A stretch of 64,000 bases of DNA from Variovorax paradoxus B4 (GTDB lineage: Bacteria > Pseudomonadota > Gammaproteobacteria > Burkholderiales > Burkholderiaceae_C), in contig NC_022247.1 of NCBI RefSeq assembly GCF_000463015.1, forward strand, positions 5,207,501 through 5,271,500, in the 5' to 3' direction. Positions 1-8,586 of this stretch are shown in pieces. The notes below the pieces were generated by a model. It did not search any database and was not told the DNA's origin. It was given only the letters and a program-made list of their open reading frames with translations. The position numbers and the translations under genes were made by a program. Numbering within the stretch: the first letter of the stretch is position 1; each line of letters opens with the position of its first letter.

Positions 1-113
1 TCTACGCCACCGACGCTTCGCGCGCGGCCGAACTGAGCCAGCGCCACGCCCAGATCGACGACGAACTGCTGGCGGCCCTGGAACGCCAGGAGGAGTTGTC
101 CGCCGCGCGCTAG
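1..113 (+). CDS. C-terminal end of a probable ABC-F-type ATPase (partial)
   Basis: Only the last 36 codons are inside the window, read from base 3 and ending at TAG 111-113. The peptide is charged, alanine-rich and helical (begins YATDASRAAELSQRH, ends QEELSAAR). This resembles the C-terminal coiled-coil end of ABC-F ATPases of the Uup/EttA type, whose last residues often read as a repeating Ala/Glu/Arg helix. No nucleotide-binding motif is visible because the gene is cut by the window edge, so the family call is a guess from the tail alone. The next gene starts 93 bases later on the same strand. Confidence 0.4.
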   Translation, partial: YATDASRAAELSQRHAQIDDELLAALERQEELSAAR

Positions 114-206
114 TTCATTGGTTCTACGCCGGACTGTCCCGCCGTCCCACGCCGGGGCAGCGCCGACTGGGCTATATATGCGGCTTCCAAGTTCCGGGAA
201 CGCCGC

Positions 207-1946
207 ATGTCTTCCATCTACGCGCTCTTTGGCCGATCCATTGCGCTTCTCGCCCTCGTTCTGCAGGGCGCTTGCGCACAACTGCCTCAGCATGTCGACC
301 GCCCGGTATCGACCGCACTCTCCTCACCCAACGGCACCGCGCTGGAGGCCTTGGTCCAGCAGCGGCGCAAAGCCGATGCGGCGCGGTTCGAATCAGGCTT
401 CCTGCTGCTCGCGGGGCCTCCCGCCGCCTACGGCAGCCGGCTCGCGCTGATCGAGGGCGCCCAGAAAACGCTCGACCTGCAGTACTACGCCATCCATGCC
501 GATGCCAGCACCGGCCGGCTGGTGCGGGGAATCCGGGCGGCGGCCGGGCGCGGCGTGCGCGTGCGGATCCTGCTCGACGACCTCCACAGCACCGGGCGCG
601 ATGCGCTGGTGCTGGGCCTGGCGTTCGTGCCCAACATCGAGATGCGCCTGTTCAACCCGCTCGCCGGCGCGCGCGGGTCTTCGTTCGCGCGCGCCCTCAA
701 TTCGATCGGCGATGCCTCGCGGATCCAGCAGCGGATGCACAACAAGCTCTTTCTCGCCGACAACGTGCTCGGCGTCACCGGCGGACGCAACCTGGGCGAT
801 GCCTATTTCGGCAATGCGCTGAAGGGCAACTTCATTGACTTGGACATCCTGGCGGCCGGGCCGATCGTGCAGGATCTGTCGCGCAGCTTCGACAGCTATT
901 GGAACAACGAACGCGCCTATCCCGTCCAGTCGCTGGTCAAGCGCAGCGAGCTGGAGGCCATCCGCGAACGCGCGCAACAGGCCGACCGGGAGCTGGCCGA
1001 CGAATCGGCCCGGGCGCAAAACTCACCACCGCCGGCAACGCCCGCAGGAGAACCCACGCTCGGCGCAGCCCCCACGCCAGCGCAGCTCGCCCGCGCCTGG
1101 GACGAGAAACCGCTGGACCTGCAAACCGCCCGATTCGTCTGGGCACCCGCAGTGATGCTCGCCGACCAACCCGGAAAGATCCCGGCCGACAAGGGCGTCG
1201 AGAAGACGAGGGCGCCGGGCCTGGTGGTGAGCCAGCCTGGGGACTCCGCCAGATCGTCGCGGCGCGCGGCGTCGCTCGAAGCCAGCTCCGACGTCGCCGC
1301 GGGCAGCGACACGGTCGTCGAAGGCCTGTTGCAGCTGATCGGACAGGCGCGCAGCGACCTGCTCATCATCTCGCCCTACTTCGTGCCCGGCCCGGACATG
1401 AAGCAAGCCTTTGCGGCGGCTCGCAGCCGGGGAGTGCGCATCCGGGTGCTGACCAACTCGCTGTCGTCGAACGACGCGCCGGTGGCGCATGTCGGCTACT
1501 CTCGCCATCGCGAGGATCTGCTCAAGATCGGCGTCGAGCTTTACGAGTTGCGCAGCGAGCAGGCCAGCGTCAGCAACGCCTTCGGCTCGTCGGGCAGCGA
1601 CGGCAGCCTCGGCGAATCGCGCTCGATGCTGCACTCGAAGGTGCTGGTGATGGACGGCCAGTTGCTGGTGGTCGGCTCGATGAACCTCGACCTGCGCTCG
1701 CAGCTGCAGAACACCGAGATCGCCCTCCTCGTGCGAAGCGCCGAGCTCTCCCGCGCGGCATCCGCTCAGATCGAGCGCGGCATGCGCGAGGGCTCATGGC
1801 GCGTCGAGCTGAACGGCGGTTCGCTGGTCTGGCGAGCGCCCGAAGGCAGCGGGCTGAAGGACATGTCCACCGAGCCCGACGCCAGCCTGACCCTGCGCCT
1901 GCTGCTCAGGCTGTTCGGCCCGCTGGCACCGGACCAGTTGCTGTAG
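207..1946 (+). CDS. Phospholipase D-superfamily lipoprotein (ClsC-like cardiolipin synthase family)
   Basis: Member of the phospholipase D superfamily, closest in layout to ClsC/YmdC cardiolipin synthases, which transfer phosphatidyl groups between phospholipids. Residues 1-23 look like a lipoprotein signal ending LQGAC, with Cys23 as acceptor, so it should be membrane-anchored outside the cytoplasm. Two HKD motifs are intact: His178, Lys180 and Asp185 (MHNKLFLAD, followed by GGRNLGD), and His476, Lys478 and Asp483 (LHSKVLVMD, followed by GSMNLD). About 90 residues near 255-350 are rich in Ala, Pro and Ser and look like a flexible insert, which makes the protein (579 aa) longer than typical ClsC. 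An AT-rich TATATAT stretch at 173-179 could be a promoter -10 region. The exact substrate cannot be told from the sequence. Confidence 0.85.
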   Translation: MSSIYALFGRSIALLALVLQGACAQLPQHVDRPVSTALSSPNGTALEALVQQRRKADAARFESGFLLLAGPPAAYGSRLALIEGAQKTLDLQYYAIHADASTGRLVRGIRAAAGRGVRVRILLDDLHSTGRDALVLGLAFVPNIEMRLFNPLAGARGSSFARALNSIGDASRIQQRMHNKLFLADNVLGVTGGRNLGDAYFGNALKGNFIDLDILAAGPIVQDLSRSFDSYWNNERAYPVQSLVKRSELEAIRERAQQADRELADESARAQNSPPPATPAGEPTLGAAPTPAQLARAWDEKPLDLQTARFVWAPAVMLADQPGKIPADKGVEKTRAPGLVVSQPGDSARSSRRAASLEASSDVAAGSDTVVEGLLQLIGQARSDLLIISPYFVPGPDMKQAFAAARSRGVRIRVLTNSLSSNDAPVAHVGYSRHREDLLKIGVELYELRSEQASVSNAFGSSGSDGSLGESRSMLHSKVLVMDGQLLVVGSMNLDLRSQLQNTEIALLVRSAELSRAASAQIERGMREGSWRVELNGGSLVWRAPEGSGLKDMSTEPDASLTLRLLLRLFGPLAPDQLL

Positions 1947-1955
1947 GGCGCGGCG

Positions 1956-2864
1956 TCAGTGCTTGTGCTGATGGGCCGGCGCGGCCGCTTCGGCGCCTGC
2001 CGGCGCACCCACCGGCAGGTTCAGGTCGAGCGAGGTCTTCTGGCCCTTGGCATCCTCGAACCGGAGCGTCATGGGCACGGCCGAGCCCTTGGCCAGCGCC
2101 TGCTTCAGGTCCATCATCATCACGTGGTAGCCGCCCGGCTTGAGCTCCACGGTCTGTCCGGCGGGCAGGTCGAGGCCTCCCGTCAGCTCGCGCATCTTCA
2201 TGGTGTCGCCTTCCATCTTCATCTCGTGCACCTCGGCCACGCCGGCGGCCGGCGTCGAGATGCCGACCAGCCTGGCGCCGGTGGGCGCGGTGAGCTTCAT
2301 GAAGGCCCCGGTGCCGCTCTGGCCCGGCACCGACTGGCGCACCCAGCCATCCCGCACGTCGACCGTGGCCACGCCCTGCGCCACCACATCGAGCTTGGCC
2401 GCAGGGGTCTTGAGCCCCGCGGTCGAGTTGCCCGACGCCGGCACTTCCGCCCAGTCGACGCTGCCCACGTCGCAGGTCTGCAGCACCTTGAACCACAGCG
2501 GTCCGGGCGTGCCGGGCACCTTGCCGCGCAGCACGAATTCGGCGCGCTCATTGGCGGGCAGCGCCGTTTGCGGGCTTTCGGCGGTCCAGCGCACTTCGCC
2601 GTCGCCGGCGTTCTTCTGCACGTCGAGCTTCCAGCCCTTGCGCGCCTGCGCGTCGCTCAGGAGGAAACCCTTGGGCAGGCGGACGGCCAGGCCGGTGGTG
2701 GCCTTGGCGCCTTCGCAGGCGTGGCCGACGCGGAAGGCCGCGTTGTAGTCGCTGCCGACGGTGGCGCCGCCCCGCGGCAGGGTGACATGGGCGAACGCGG
2801 CGGCCGTGCCCGCCAGCAGGGCGCATGCGGCGGCGGTCTTGAGGGTGGTGCGTGGATGGTTCAT
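1956..2864 (-). CDS. YcnI (DUF1775)-PCu(A)C fusion, periplasmic copper chaperone
   Basis: A two-domain exported copper-handling protein (302 aa). Residues 1-25 are a signal peptide, and predicted cleavage at AFA leaves His26 as the first mature residue. YcnI-type DUF1775 proteins bind Cu(II) through such an N-terminal histidine. The DUF1775 domain covers about 26-165. It is followed by a PCu(A)C domain (about 165-285) with the His/Met copper motif: VHEMKM, later Met residues, then YHVMMM. The C-terminus ends in a His-rich tail (HQHKH). PCu(A)C proteins deliver Cu(I) to cytochrome oxidase, and in many genomes the two domains are separate genes. It lies 36 bases downstream of a TonB receptor and probably forms a copper operon with it and the DUF2946 gene. 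Confidence 0.88.
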   Translation of the reverse strand: MNHPRTTLKTAAACALLAGTAAAFAHVTLPRGGATVGSDYNAAFRVGHACEGAKATTGLAVRLPKGFLLSDAQARKGWKLDVQKNAGDGEVRWTAESPQTALPANERAEFVLRGKVPGTPGPLWFKVLQTCDVGSVDWAEVPASGNSTAGLKTPAAKLDVVAQGVATVDVRDGWVRQSVPGQSGTGAFMKLTAPTGARLVGISTPAAGVAEVHEMKMEGDTMKMRELTGGLDLPAGQTVELKPGGYHVMMMDLKQALAKGSAVPMTLRFEDAKGQKTSLDLNLPVGAPAGAEAAAPAHQHKH

Positions 2865-2900
2865 TGCTGGAACTCCTTGAAGAATGCAGGGTGAAAAGGA

Positions 2901-5222
2901 TCAGAGGTCGAACTTGAGTTCGGCCACGTAGGTGCGTTGCGGATAGGGATGGAAGGCCCAGTACTTGTTGTTGTTCAGGTTGTCGATGCCCACGGCGGCG
3001 CTCCATTGCCGGTCGATCCGGTAGCGGATGCGCGCGTCGACCACGAAGAACTTCGAAAAGCCCATGTAGGTCGCGCCATTGCCGTCACTGTTGTCGAGCG
3101 TGCCGTATTGCCGCCCGCTGTAGCGTGCGCCGACGGTGTAGCTCCATCTCGCATCGGGCCGGTAGGTGGCGAGCAGCGTGGCGCGCACCTTCGGCACACG
3201 CGGCTGTTCGTGGCCGACGCTGGAGGGAAAACCGCCGTTGGCCGCGATCTTCGAGCGCGTCAGCGTGAGGCTGCCGCTCAGGTCCAGCCCTTTCACGCCC
3301 ACATCGACCGCGTTCAGCGCCATCTCCAGCCCGCGGGTGCGGATGGCATCGACGTTCTGCACCGTGCTCACGAGATTGGTGAGGGCCTGGCTGTAGAGCG
3401 CGTCCCTGGTGTTCTCGAAGAAGAGCGTGGTGCGCAGCACGCCGTCGAGCCCCCAGCCTTTGAGGTCGTGCTCGGCGCTGAGTTCCGTGGTCCACGAGCG
3501 CTCCGGGCGCAGGTTCGGATTGGTGTTGACGATGCGATTGCCGTCGATCGAGCCCTGGTAGAGCTCGCTCACGGTCGGCATGCGCACCGCGCGGCCGGTC
3601 GACGCCCTGAACAGCCAGTCCGGCGTGGCCTGCCAGGCGAGGGCGGCCTTGGGGGAGTCGTAGCTGTTCCTGCGCGGCGCGAAGTCGAGCAGCTTCGTCG
3701 CATTGCCGAGCTGGCCGCCGTAGGCCTCCCATCGTTCGTGGCGCAGGCCGAGCGTGGTCTTCCAGTCCTTGGCGAAGCGCCAGGTGTCCTGCACGTAGAG
3801 CGACTGCAATCGCGTGTTGCCGTTGAAGGCGGAGAACGGCGTCACGGCCGGCCCGGCGATCCAGTCGAGCGTGTTGCCGACCTGGGTGCGCAGGCGCGCC
3901 GTGTCCTGCTGGAAGCCGAAGTCGACCACGTGCGCGCCCACGCCCTCGGCCGAACCGGTGGGCCGCCATGTTCCGGCGGCCTTGAAGGTGTGCCAGCCCG
4001 AGCCGCCCATGTCGGTGGTGCGACCCGGTCCGCCATTGAAGGCGCCGGGCAAGGGCGTGGTCGGCGTGCGCGAGGTGTCGCGCGCATGGTCGAACAGGCT
4101 TGCGGCGACCTCCCAGTCGAACACGCCTCCGGCATGGCTCTTCACCGAAAGGCCATGCATGTCGTGCGTGAGCGCGGTCTCGGTCGGTGCCAGGGCGGCG
4201 CTCGGCGCATCGAGGTTGTAGCTTCGCCCGCCGATGTTCACGCGCCCCGAATACACCGGCCGGCCGAAGGCATCGCGCAGGTAGGTGTCGACACTGCCGT
4301 GCGTGGTGTTGTTCCAGGCGCCGAGCGTGTAGGTGGCGCGCACCGTGGGCGAGAAGTCGTAGGCCACCTTGAGCTTGACCTGCTCCTGCGTGGTATCGTA
4401 GATCGTCGAGCCGCCCACCAGCCACCATGGCTGGTTCGACGGGTTCAGCCCAAGCACCGCGCCGGTCACGGGCGTGCCAGCGCTGCCGACCGTGCCCGCG
4501 CTCACCAGCCGGTTGCCGAACACCAGCGCCTGCCCCTTGCTGTGGGTGCGCGAGGCGCTGAGCCACCACGACCAACCACCGCTGCGGCTCCCCAGCGAGA
4601 GATCGAGTTGCTGGCCCGCAGGCGAGGAGTGGCTGTTGTACAGGCCGAAGTTCGAGGCGAAGCCGCTGAGCTTGACATGCGCTTCGAGCTTCGTGGGCAT
4701 GCGCGTCACGTAGTCGACCACGGCGCCAGCCGAGTTGCCCGGGTAGGCGGCCGAGAACGGCCCGTACAGCACGTCGACGCGCTCGATTTCTTCGGGCGAC
4801 ACCATGCCCCAGCGCGGCGCATAGGTGGCGCCGTTGCCCAGCGGGTTCGACAGCATGATGCCGTCGGCGTACACCATCGAGCGCGCGCTGTTGCCCGTGC
4901 CCGAGGCGCGCGTGGCGAGCACCGCGTGGTTGAAATCGCCGATATAGCGCTTGCGCACCACCAGGCTGGGCAGGTACTTGAGCGCGTCTTCGCTGTCGGT
5001 TGCGTTGACGGTTTCAGCGATCTGCTCGTGCGTCGCGCCCTCGATGGTGGTCGGGATCTGGGTCGGCAGCGAGGTTGGCCGGCCGTCGCTGACAGTGACG
5101 GTGCTCAGGGTGCGCGCACTGCTGCCGCCGCCTCCGGACGGATCAGGCGCGCCCTGCGCCCACGCGGGCGCGCCAAGGGGGAATGCCATGGCGATCGCCA
5201 CGGCGCGGGAATGCTTTTTCAC
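2901..5222 (-). CDS. TonB-dependent outer-membrane receptor, probably for copper
   Basis: 773-residue TonB-dependent receptor. Residues 1-22 form a signal peptide (ends APAWA), followed by a Gly/Ser-rich linker and a TonB-box-like STVTVSD. The plug domain runs to about residue 175 and has the usual segments (DALKYLPSLVVRKR, IERVDVLYGPFSAAYPGNSAGAVVDYVTR). The rest is a beta-barrel with the family pattern ending in YVAELKFDL, which matches the usual aromatic or hydrophobic C-terminal strand. Substrate assignment to copper is inference: the flanking genes on the same strand encode a YcnI-PCu(A)C chaperone and a DUF2946 protein, a combination found at copper-uptake loci beside OprC/NosA-type receptors. 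I see no siderophore biosynthesis or Fur-type gene nearby. Confidence 0.85.
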   Translation of the reverse strand: MKKHSRAVAIAMAFPLGAPAWAQGAPDPSGGGGSSARTLSTVTVSDGRPTSLPTQIPTTIEGATHEQIAETVNATDSEDALKYLPSLVVRKRYIGDFNHAVLATRASGTGNSARSMVYADGIMLSNPLGNGATYAPRWGMVSPEEIERVDVLYGPFSAAYPGNSAGAVVDYVTRMPTKLEAHVKLSGFASNFGLYNSHSSPAGQQLDLSLGSRSGGWSWWLSASRTHSKGQALVFGNRLVSAGTVGSAGTPVTGAVLGLNPSNQPWWLVGGSTIYDTTQEQVKLKVAYDFSPTVRATYTLGAWNNTTHGSVDTYLRDAFGRPVYSGRVNIGGRSYNLDAPSAALAPTETALTHDMHGLSVKSHAGGVFDWEVAASLFDHARDTSRTPTTPLPGAFNGGPGRTTDMGGSGWHTFKAAGTWRPTGSAEGVGAHVVDFGFQQDTARLRTQVGNTLDWIAGPAVTPFSAFNGNTRLQSLYVQDTWRFAKDWKTTLGLRHERWEAYGGQLGNATKLLDFAPRRNSYDSPKAALAWQATPDWLFRASTGRAVRMPTVSELYQGSIDGNRIVNTNPNLRPERSWTTELSAEHDLKGWGLDGVLRTTLFFENTRDALYSQALTNLVSTVQNVDAIRTRGLEMALNAVDVGVKGLDLSGSLTLTRSKIAANGGFPSSVGHEQPRVPKVRATLLATYRPDARWSYTVGARYSGRQYGTLDNSDGNGATYMGFSKFFVVDARIRYRIDRQWSAAVGIDNLNNNKYWAFHPYPQRTYVAELKFDL

Positions 5223-5305
5223 TGGGAACCTGCTCCACGAACTTCAAGCCGGACAGGCCGCATGCACCCGTCGATCGAGCGCATGCAGCGACGGTTTTGA
5301 CAGCT

Positions 5306-5677
5306 TCAGGAGAAGGCGGGAGGCCCGCGCGCCGGCAGCGGCGCGGCGGTGGCCGCGGCAAGGCGCGCGGCGGGAATGGACTGGACCACGCGGCCCAGCG
5401 GCAGGGGAAGGTCGAAAGCGGCAGCGGACGGCGACGGCGGCGGTGCGCCGGTCAGCGCGCACAGCGGGCAGTCCAGGTGCGAGGCGCCCATCTCCTGCAC
5501 GCCGTCCCCGGTGTGGACCACCGCCTTGATCGAACCGGCGCTCGAGCACACCAGTTCGACGGCCTGCGGATGCACGATCGGCGAGGCCACCGCCACGCCG
5601 AGCGAGAGCGCAAACCACAGCAGCACCCACCGGCCGACGAGGCCGAGGAAGCGGGGGTGGTTTCGCAGCAGGTGCAT
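5306..5677 (-). CDS. DUF2946 family small membrane protein
   Basis: 123-residue protein with one N-terminal hydrophobic segment (about residues 10-32, VLLWFALSLGVAVASP). The exported part carries the DUF2946 hallmark, a His-x-x-Cys-Pro-x-Cys motif (HLDCPLC), plus an upstream His in SPIVHP. Families with this motif are repeatedly found next to TonB receptors and copper chaperones, so a periplasmic metal-binding role is likely but unproven. The start at ATG 5675-5677 is chosen because the hydrophobic segment follows directly. It lies 83 bases upstream of the TonB receptor and is probably the first gene of the copper operon. The Pro/Ala-rich C-terminus looks unstructured. Confidence 0.78.
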   Translation of the reverse strand: MHLLRNHPRFLGLVGRWVLLWFALSLGVAVASPIVHPQAVELVCSSAGSIKAVVHTGDGVQEMGASHLDCPLCALTGAPPPSPSAAAFDLPLPLGRVVQSIPAARLAAATAAPLPARGPPAFS

Positions 5678-5688
5678 GGCGCTGGCGA

Positions 5689-6828
5689 TTATCGGCGCTG
5701 TTTGCTCTTTGGTGCCGGGGCGCGTCGTGCGGACTTGGCGGTGCCCGTGCTCCGGGTGCCGGAAGCCTTGGCGCCGCGATTGTTCCTGGCTCCTTGTGCG
5801 CCTCGGGCGGTCGCCTTCGGCGGCGGCGCCGTCGGCACCGCAACGGGCGGCTGCGCCACCAGCGGCACCGCGGCCACCTTGAAGCCGCGCGCCGCCAGCA
5901 GTGCCGGCAGACCCTGCGGGCCGACCATGTGCAGCGCGCCCACGGCGGCGAACACGCGCTGGCCGCTCGCGTGCATGCGCTCGATGCCGTCCGCCAGGCC
6001 GGGGTTGCGGTCGTCCAGCAGGCGCTTCATCAGCCGCTGCTCGGCGGGCGTGTTGAGGCAGTTGCACCACTCGGGGTAGCGGGCGAGCTTGTCCGCATCG
6101 CCACGCGCCCAGATATCGGCCAGCTCCTTCATCTGCGCGCGCAGCTGGCCCGATTCCAGCTCGTCCAGCGCCGCGTCGATCTGCTCCGCCTCTTCGGCCT
6201 CGGAGTCGCCGGTCAGCATCTTCAATTGCGCGGCGGCGCTTTCGAGGGCGAACACCGGCTTGCTGTTGTTCCGCGCGGAGACGGCCAGGGCCTCGTCGGC
6301 GCCGAACTCCGGGTACAGGCCGTCGGCGCGCGCCACCAGCCCCGCCAGCGACATGACCTGCAGGATGGGCTGCAGCCCCGCGGTGGTGCCGGGCGGCACG
6401 CAGGCGGCCTCGTTCTGGCGGGCCAGCCGCCGAGCGCGCTCGCCGCTGAGAAGCCGCGCCACCACGGCCGGATCCGCCTGCTGCGTCATGGGCTGCATCG
6501 CGACCGGGTCGCGCACGTCGAGCTCCAGCGCGAGCGCATCGCTTTGCTCCAGCGCCTTCTGCACGGTGGGCCCGGGCCGCACCCACTCGGCGCGCCCGAG
6601 ATGAATGGTTCCATAGAGCCAGGCGGTCCGCCCGTCCCGGTCGGCGCGCCACAGCAGCCCGCGGTCGGCCGCATTCCACTGGCCGACTGCCGAGCCCGGC
6701 TTTCCGAGGCTGGCAATGGCGGACGGCGGGCAGGCGCCTTGCGCCGCCAGCGCGAGAACGCAACAGGCGCCGGCCAGCGCGAGGCGCGGCAGGCGCGAAA
6801 GCAAGGACGCACGCGTGCGCGTCTTCAA
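5689..6828 (-). CDS. TraB/GumN family protein, exported
   Basis: TraB/GumN family protein (about 379 aa), a group sharing the erythromycin-esterase/ChaN/Tiki-like fold. The family signature is present: WLYGTIHLGRAEW near residue 60, ALELDVRD, and a second motif FAAVGALHMVGPQGLPALLAARGF near the end of the domain. An N-terminal hydrophobic signal (LALAGACCVLALAAQGA) indicates export. The last 60 or so residues are an Ala/Lys/Arg-rich basic tail (ends APKSKQRR). No ATG fits, so I chose TTG at 6826-6828; a GTG at 6883-6885 would add 19 residues. It starts divergently from the VOC gene. Its function is not established; homologues are proposed proteases or haem-related proteins. Confidence 0.75.
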   Translation of the reverse strand: MKTRTRASLLSRLPRLALAGACCVLALAAQGACPPSAIASLGKPGSAVGQWNAADRGLLWRADRDGRTAWLYGTIHLGRAEWVRPGPTVQKALEQSDALALELDVRDPVAMQPMTQQADPAVVARLLSGERARRLARQNEAACVPPGTTAGLQPILQVMSLAGLVARADGLYPEFGADEALAVSARNNSKPVFALESAAAQLKMLTGDSEAEEAEQIDAALDELESGQLRAQMKELADIWARGDADKLARYPEWCNCLNTPAEQRLMKRLLDDRNPGLADGIERMHASGQRVFAAVGALHMVGPQGLPALLAARGFKVAAVPLVAQPPVAVPTAPPPKATARGAQGARNNRGAKASGTRSTGTAKSARRAPAPKSKQRR

Positions 6829-6936
6829 ATGGGTGTCGCGCCTCGGCGCAACCAGGATCCGGAGTATCCGCAAGGCTTGCTCCACGATGAAAGAAAGTCC
6901 GGCATTCTCACAGCACCGCTGCCCATAATCCGGAAC

Positions 6937-7350
6937 ATGCAGAGCATCTTCCATCTTGCCTTTCACGTCCGCGATCTCGACGCGGCCCGCCGCTTCTATG
7001 GCAACGTCCTTGGCTGCGCCGAAGGCCGCAGCACGGACACATGGGTGGATTTCGACTTTTTCGGCCATCAGATCTCGCTGCACCTGGGCGAACCCTTCGC
7101 CACCACCCGCACCGGCCGCGTCGGCGACGCGATGGTGCCGATGCCGCACTTCGGCATCGTGCTCGCACTGCCTGACTGGCAAGCGCTTGCGAAGCGGCTG
7201 AAGGCCGCCGACATCGAGTTCGTGCTCGAGCCGCAGGTGCGCTTCGAAGGCCAGCCGGGCGAGCAGTGGACCATGTTCTTCTGCGACCCGTTCGGCAATC
7301 CGATCGAGGTCAAGGGCTTTCGTTCCCTGGCAGCGCTCTACGACAAATGA
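6937..7350 (+). CDS. VOC (glyoxalase/bleomycin-resistance) family protein
   Basis: 137-residue single-domain vicinal-oxygen-chelate protein. The N-terminal strand FHLAFHVRDLDAARRFYG and the later segments HFGIVL and FFCDPFGNPIEVKGF are typical: the first supplies a metal-ligand His, the last a Glu ligand followed by the FGN-IE signature. Such enzymes use a divalent metal to act on lactoylglutathione, extradiol or other substrates, and the substrate here cannot be read from the sequence. The start at ATG 6937 gives the family's usual length. The stop overlaps the next start (ATGA at 7347-7350), so it is translationally coupled to the repeat protein downstream. Confidence 0.85.
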   Translation: MQSIFHLAFHVRDLDAARRFYGNVLGCAEGRSTDTWVDFDFFGHQISLHLGEPFATTRTGRVGDAMVPMPHFGIVLALPDWQALAKRLKAADIEFVLEPQVRFEGQPGEQWTMFFCDPFGNPIEVKGFRSLAALYDK

Positions 7351-8558
7351 GCCCCCCGCCCCGAGCCGCCCCCAGCCGGCTCGCAGCCTCTGCGGGCCCC
7401 GGTGCAACTGCGCTCCGGATCGCGGCCGCCGCACTCTGGCTCTTTGCGGCGGGCGCCGCCCACGCGGTCCTCGATTGCGAGCTCGACGGCCACAAGGTCA
7501 ACCCGTCCGACGGCAGCAGCACCGCGGGCAAGACGGGGCTGATGCGCTGCAAGGAGCGCGAAACCGGCGAGCTCCAGCGCGAGCAGCAGATTCAGAACGG
7601 CGTCTTCATGGGCCTGGCGCGCTTCTATGAAAAGGGCAAGCTGGCCAGGGAGCACACCCTCAACGCCAAGGGCAACATCCACGGCCTCGCCCGCGAGTTC
7701 GCAGCCAACGGGCAGGTCGTGCGCGAGGCGGTCTACGACGACGGACAGGAGCACGGCCTGGTGCGCAGCTTCTACCCGAGCGGCCAGCTGCGCCGCGCCA
7801 CCTTCTATCCGGCGGTCGGAACCGACCGCGCCTTCGTCGAGTTCACGGAGCGCGGGCAGATGTCGGCACTGCGCTGCGCCGAAGCACCCATGCTGGCACC
7901 GGCAGCCGACGACGCCCGGCTGTGCGGATTCGCCGGCGGGCCGTCGCAGGTCGAGCTGTTCGATGCGGGTGGCATCCTGCGCTCGCGGGTTTCGTACCTG
8001 GCGGGCAAGCGGGTGCGCTCGCAGAACTTCTACGACAACGGCAAGCCTTCCGTGCAGGACGAGATCGTCGGCCGCCAGCGCACCGAGCGCCAGTTTTCAT
8101 CCGAAGGCGTGAAGCGCCGCGAAACGGTGTGGCTGCTGCTCGAACGCAGCGCCGTGCGGCAACGCGAGCAGGAGTTCTCCGAAAAGGGAACGCTGATCCG
8201 TGACCAGCGATGGAATCCGGCGGGCGAACCGATCGGCGACGACAGCTACCACCTCAATGGCCGGCCTCGCAGCAAGTCCGTCTACCGGGGAGCCGGCGAT
8301 GCGCGCACGGTCGAGATCACGGAGTTCTACGACAGCGGCCAGCGCGCCGCGCACGGCCGCTACCTCGTGGCGGGCCGCGGGCGCCAGGTGCCGGTGGGCA
8401 CGCACCGGCGCTTCAGCGAAAAGGGCATCCTGCTGGCTGAATCGAGCTTCGATGCCAAGGGCCGCGTGACGCGCGAGCGCAGCTGGGACGAGGACGGCGA
8501 ACTGCAGCACGACGAGCACGTCCTCGAAGACGGCTCGCGCAAGGCCTACACGCAGTAG
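7347..8558 (+). CDS. YwqK-like MORN-variant repeat protein, exported
   Basis: 403-residue protein with a signal peptide (ends AGAAHA, about residue 40) followed by short beta-hairpin repeats of the YwqK/MORN-2 type. Each repeat contains a G-x-x-x-G/A-x-x-x-x-F/Y-Y-x-x-G core, for example GLARFYEKGKLAREHT, GLVRSFYPSGQLRRATFY and ITEFYDSGQRAAHGRY. At least eight units can be counted. Two Cys (LDCELD and LMRCKE) near the mature N-terminus may form a disulfide. YwqK-like proteins are known as antitoxin partners in some genomes, but no toxin gene lies next to this one and the signal peptide argues for an envelope role. Function unknown. Coupled by a 4-base overlap to the VOC gene. Confidence 0.7.
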   Translation: MSPPPRAAPSRLAASAGPGATALRIAAAALWLFAAGAAHAVLDCELDGHKVNPSDGSSTAGKTGLMRCKERETGELQREQQIQNGVFMGLARFYEKGKLAREHTLNAKGNIHGLAREFAANGQVVREAVYDDGQEHGLVRSFYPSGQLRRATFYPAVGTDRAFVEFTERGQMSALRCAEAPMLAPAADDARLCGFAGGPSQVELFDAGGILRSRVSYLAGKRVRSQNFYDNGKPSVQDEIVGRQRTERQFSSEGVKRRETVWLLLERSAVRQREQEFSEKGTLIRDQRWNPAGEPIGDDSYHLNGRPRSKSVYRGAGDARTVEITEFYDSGQRAAHGRYLVAGRGRQVPVGTHRRFSEKGILLAESSFDAKGRVTRERSWDEDGELQHDEHVLEDGSRKAYTQ

Positions 8559-8586
8559 AGGGAGCCCGCCGCCCGGGCAGCTGGAC

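Noticed and set aside
114..206. A possible terminator hairpin after the first partial gene
   Set aside because: The CTGTCCC/GGGGCAG pairing has a long loop and no U tract; not convincing.
2937..5300. A 787-codon plus-strand frame opposite the TonB receptor
   Set aside because: Arg/His/Val-rich translation without motifs, exactly antisense to a well-supported receptor gene.
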